A stretch of 64,000 nt of DNA, taken from G963663315 sp963668255. GTDB taxonomy: Bacteria > Pseudomonadota > Gammaproteobacteria > Arenicellales > Poriferihabitantaceae. Below, one piece after another: positions 61,616 to 64,000 of this stretch. Every line of letters begins with the position of its first letter. Position 1 is the stretch's first letter. The notes beneath the pieces are model-generated. The model was given only the letters and a program-made list of their open reading frames with translations. It made no database searches and was not told the origin of the DNA. The stretch covers positions 806,001 through 870,000 of the forward strand of contig OZ220708.1 in assembly GCA_965116595.1 (NCBI GenBank), in the 5' to 3' direction. The position numbers and the translations under genes are program-made.

Positions 61616-62065
61616 TCAAGTCAATCCGAATTCTCCAAGCACCTGCTGTTCCTGGGCTTCCATCTCCTCGGCTTCTCCCTGAACTTGATGATCGAATCCA
61701 CACAGGTGAAGCGTACCATGTACGACCATGTGAGCAAAATGGTTTTGCATGGATATATCTAGTTGATTTGACTCATTTTTCACAATATCGAGACAGATAA
61801 CAATGTCGCCGAGATAGGGATACCCAACTCCAGCCGGATTTTCAAACGGGAATGCCAGCACGTTGGTCGGACTGTTCCTGCCACGATATTTTTGGTTCAG
61901 TCGAGTCATTTCCTGTGCATCAACGACACGAACAGTCAGGTCCAGGTCATCGCAGGCCGCTGCTGCAAGTGTAGCGGCTACCCAGGATTCAATACGGTGA
62001 TCAATCTGACCGAGCGATAACAGGGCCTGTGAATCACTGACAGCCAGTTGCAAATCCACAGCCAT
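61616..62065 (-). CDS. ybeY: Endoribonuclease YbeY
   Basis: 149-residue zinc metalloprotein for 16S rRNA maturation and ribosome quality control. The zinc ligands His116, His120 and His126 lie in MVVHGTLHLCGFDHQ; NKYRG-type motif NQKYRGRNSPTNVLAFPF and YLGDIVICLDIV are conserved. It follows ybeZ after 5 bases. Confidence 0.96.
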   Translation of the reverse strand: MAVDLQLAVSDSQALLSLGQIDHRIESWVAATLAAAACDDLDLTVRVVDAQEMTRLNQKYRGRNSPTNVLAFPFENPAGVGYPYLGDIVICLDIVKNESNQLDISMQNHFAHMVVHGTLHLCGFDHQVQGEAEEMEAQEQQVLGEFGLT

Positions 62066-62070
62066 ACTGA

Positions 62071-63102
62071 TTATCCCTGGTTACTGCTGCTCTCGTAGGC
62101 TTCCACGATTCTCTGGACCAGCGGGTGTCGAACCACATCCTGGGGTTTGAAATGAGTGAAACTGATTCCCTTGATGCCGGCCAGTACATTTTGCGAGTGC
62201 CTGAGCCCGGAAAGCTGGCCTCTGGGCAAATCAACCTGGGTGATGTCGCCGGTGATAATGGCTTTGGAACCGAACCCGATTCGTGTCAGGAACATCTTCA
62301 TTTGTTCCACTGTTGAATTTTGTGCCTCATCAAGAATGACGAACGAATCATTCAGTGTTCTGCCGCGCATATAGGCAAGAGGAGCCAGTTCAATAGTACC
62401 CCGGGCAATCAATTTTCCGACGCGATCAAAACCCAGCATTTCGTAAAGCGCATCAAACAGCGGGCGCAGATAGGGGTCGATTTTCTGTCCGATATCCCCA
62501 GGCAGAAAACCGAGTTTTTCACCCGCTTCGACGGCGGGGCGAACCAGCAGGATTCTTTCAATCTCATTTTCTGCCAAAGCATGTACGGCGCATGCTACCG
62601 CCAGATAGGTTTTACCTGTACCAGCCGGCCCGATACCAAAACTTATATCGTTATCGCGAATACTGCGCAGGTAGGCTTTTTGCCTGAGATTGTGTCCTCT
62701 GATCAAATTCTTTCTTAATCGAATGATGACCTCATCAGCATCATCAGCATCATCCGGGTCAGTTTCACTCTGACCGATTTGGTTTTTTGCGATCACCGGC
62801 AAGTCAGGATCAGTGGTATTTGTTTCGTAATCATTGGCATCAACCAGCGCCAGCCGCACGTCAATGGATGAAATCGATTCTTCCTTGTCTTCGGTCATGG
62901 CGAACAGCTTCTTGACCACGGACACGGCGCGCAGGGAATCAGAAAACATTCCTTCGACATTGAAATTGTTGCTGCGATTGGTGATTTTGACATCGAGATG
63001 ATTTTCTATTTGTCTCAAGTGGCAGTTGAGTTGACCACAAACCGCCGACAAGCGATCGTTTTCCGCGGGCAGGAGTTGGAAATTGATGGATTGAATCGTC
63101 AA
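62071..63102 (-). CDS. ybeZ: PhoH-like ATPase YbeZ
   Basis: 343-residue PhoH family NTPase, partner of YbeY in rRNA processing. N-terminal KH-like region, an acidic linker (DPDDADDADE, encoded by a short repeat near 62735-62757), then Walker A GIGPAGTGKTYLAVA, ILLVRPAVEAGEKLGFLPGD, FVILDEAQNSTVEQMKMFLTRIG (Walker B) and ITGDITQVDLP. The start is a TTG overlapping the miaB stop (TTGA). Confidence 0.95.
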   Translation of the reverse strand: MTIQSINFQLLPAENDRLSAVCGQLNCHLRQIENHLDVKITNRSNNFNVEGMFSDSLRAVSVVKKLFAMTEDKEESISSIDVRLALVDANDYETNTTDPDLPVIAKNQIGQSETDPDDADDADEVIIRLRKNLIRGHNLRQKAYLRSIRDNDISFGIGPAGTGKTYLAVACAVHALAENEIERILLVRPAVEAGEKLGFLPGDIGQKIDPYLRPLFDALYEMLGFDRVGKLIARGTIELAPLAYMRGRTLNDSFVILDEAQNSTVEQMKMFLTRIGFGSKAIITGDITQVDLPRGQLSGLRHSQNVLAGIKGISFTHFKPQDVVRHPLVQRIVEAYESSSNQG

Positions 63103-64000
63103 ATCGGGTAAGTCTGCGGGTTAAAAACAACCGATTGATTAACCGTAGGCGACAATACACCCCGGAGCGAATTGGGCAAGGCTTCGGTGACCTCCACTCG
63201 AACAAAACTGCCGGACAATGACGGGTCACCGGGGAAATTGACCACCCGGTTGTTTTCTGTGCGCCCGGACATTTGTTCGGGGTCTTTTTTCGACGGTCCT
63301 TCGACAAGAATGACCTGGCCCGTCCCGACCATTGCCTGGCTGTACCCGGCAGCATATCCGTTGATTCTTTTCTGCAAGGCAGCGAGTCTGTTTTTCTTGG
63401 TCTGGATGCTGACATCATCGACCAGTTGGGCTGCGGGGGTTCCAGGTCGCTGGCTATAAATAAAGCTGAAACTGTGGTCGAACCGCACCTGCTTGATCAA
63501 GTCCATCGTGTCCTTGAAATCCTGCTCCGATTCACCTGGAAATCCTATAATGAAATCAGAGGAAAGCGATATTTCCGGACGTGCCGCCTTTAGTTTCCCG
63601 ATCCATTCAAGGTACTGCCCCGCGGTATAACCCCGCTTCATCAGTTTCAGAATTCGGTCCGATCCACTTTGTACAGGCAAATGAAGATGGCTGACAAGTT
63701 CCGGGATCTGGCCATGGGCTTCGACCAGTTCATCGGTAAACTCGATTGGATGGGAAGTGGTATAGCGGAGTCGGTCAATACCTTCCACCGCCGCAACATA
63801 ATGCAACAATTCAGCGAATTCCATTATTCCGCCATCGTAGGTGATACCGCGATACCCATTCACATTCTGACCCAGCAGACAAACCTCGCGTACGCCCTGA
63901 GAAGCCAGTCCAACCACTTCGGTAATAACATCATCAAAGGGGCGGCTGAACTCGGTGCCACGGGTATAGGGCACGACACAAAACGAACAATACTTGCTGC
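63099..64000 (-). CDS. miaB: tRNA methylthiotransferase MiaB (N-terminal part outside window)
   Basis: Radical-SAM enzyme that adds the 2-methylthio group to i6A37 of tRNAs. The frame is open to the right edge: two cysteines of the radical-SAM motif are visible in SKYCSFCVVPYTRGTE, and the codon of the first is cut by the window end. Further: GLASQGVREVCLLGQNVNGYRG, LRYTTSHPIEF, HLHLPVQSGSDRILKLMKRGYT, SSDFIIGFPGESEQDF, and a C-terminal TRAM domain. ybeZ is translationally coupled after it. Confidence 0.95.
   Translation of the reverse strand, partial: SKYCSFCVVPYTRGTEFSRPFDDVITEVVGLASQGVREVCLLGQNVNGYRGITYDGGIMEFAELLHYVAAVEGIDRLRYTTSHPIEFTDELVEAHGQIPELVSHLHLPVQSGSDRILKLMKRGYTAGQYLEWIGKLKAARPEISLSSDFIIGFPGESEQDFKDTMDLIKQVRFDHSFSFIYSQRPGTPAAQLVDDVSIQTKKNRLAALQKRINGYAAGYSQAMVGTGQVILVEGPSKKDPEQMSGRTENNRVVNFPGDPSLSGSFVRVEVTEALPNSLRGVLSPTVNQSVVFNPQTYPI

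Noticed and set aside
1..64000. CRISPR arrays, insertion sequences, prophage or defence genes
   Set aside because: No regularly spaced repeats, transposase, integrase or defence-family motifs were found on either strand; all large frames are assigned to core or hypothetical chromosomal genes.

Overview
The window reads as a stretch of gammaproteobacterial chromosome made almost entirely of core genes. Evidence for the group: the tmRNA encodes the tag ANDDNYALAA, typical of Gammaproteobacteria; DksA, RraA, AceK, Nth, YciO/RluB and IscA-type proteins match Escherichia/Pseudomonas-like families residue by residue at key sites; waaA, lnt and mltG indicate a Gram-negative envelope; hemF (oxygen-dependent) and an isocitrate lyase with AceK point to an oxygen-using organism able to run the glyoxylate shunt. 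The species cannot be named from sequence alone. Base composition looks mid-range and even throughout (not computed), with no foreign-looking island, transposase, phage gene or CRISPR array. No gene-free stretch longer than 300 bases remains once the tmRNA is counted.

Layout, left to right. (1) 1-6.5 kb: end of hemH coupled to a small CbiX-type chelatase, selO, then aceA-aceK-rraA. (2) 6.5-14.7 kb: dksA, rnfH-ratA opposite smpB, djlA, the tmRNA gene ssrA, a CBS-domain protein, a Sel1 protein, clpA, clpS and an A-type Fe-S carrier overlapping clpS, then yggX. (3) 14.7-23.2 kb: one minus-strand run rpmF-plsX-fabH-fabG-acpP-fabF-mltG-tmk-holB-tatD (fatty-acid/phospholipid synthesis, murein, DNA precursors), with a good promoter in front of rpmF and no fabD. 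(4) 23.3-32.3 kb: mutM, a ferredoxin-reductase-type oxidoreductase, and the minus-strand run argS-SPOR-hemC-hemD-hemX-hemY. (5) 32.3-36.3 kb: a ferric-iron ABC transporter whose binding-protein gene carries a frameshift, with a Fur-like box upstream. (6) 36.3-40.9 kb: malic enzyme, RnfB-like ferredoxin plus nth, the radical-SAM enzyme ArsS, a small DedA-like membrane protein. (7) 40.8-51.8 kb: a twelve-gene minus-strand run aroQ-accB-accC-DUF3426-purH-(378-aa membrane protein)-purD-purE-tsaC-hemF-waaA-DedA-like. (8) 51.9-64 kb: a glycosidase-like protein and a degenerate YciK-like SDR, then miaB-ybeZ-ybeY-lnt-bioY-pcnB-yciO-trpS-scpA-scpB-rluB on the minus strand.

Metabolic themes repeat across the blocks: tetrapyrrole synthesis (hemH, cbiX-like, hemC, hemD, hemX, hemY, hemF), iron and Fe-S handling (A-type carrier, yggX, rnfB-like, ferric transporter, an apparent Fe-S cysteine motif in TrpS), fatty acids (acc, fab, plsX, bioY) and purines (purE, purD, purH). 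Several familiar operons lack expected members (fabD, pabC, prmA-dusB-fis, ybeX), suggesting rearrangement.

I found no convincing new defence, mobile or biosynthetic system. The most useful leads are local: a Shine-Dalgarno for clpS apparently built into an atypical CGGC motif of the Fe-S carrier, a hairpin jammed against the aceK start, a 378-aa membrane fusion ending in a GspG-like tail, a YciK-like SDR that lost its catalytic residues, a TrpS with a [4Fe-4S]-type cysteine motif, and an orphan arsS.
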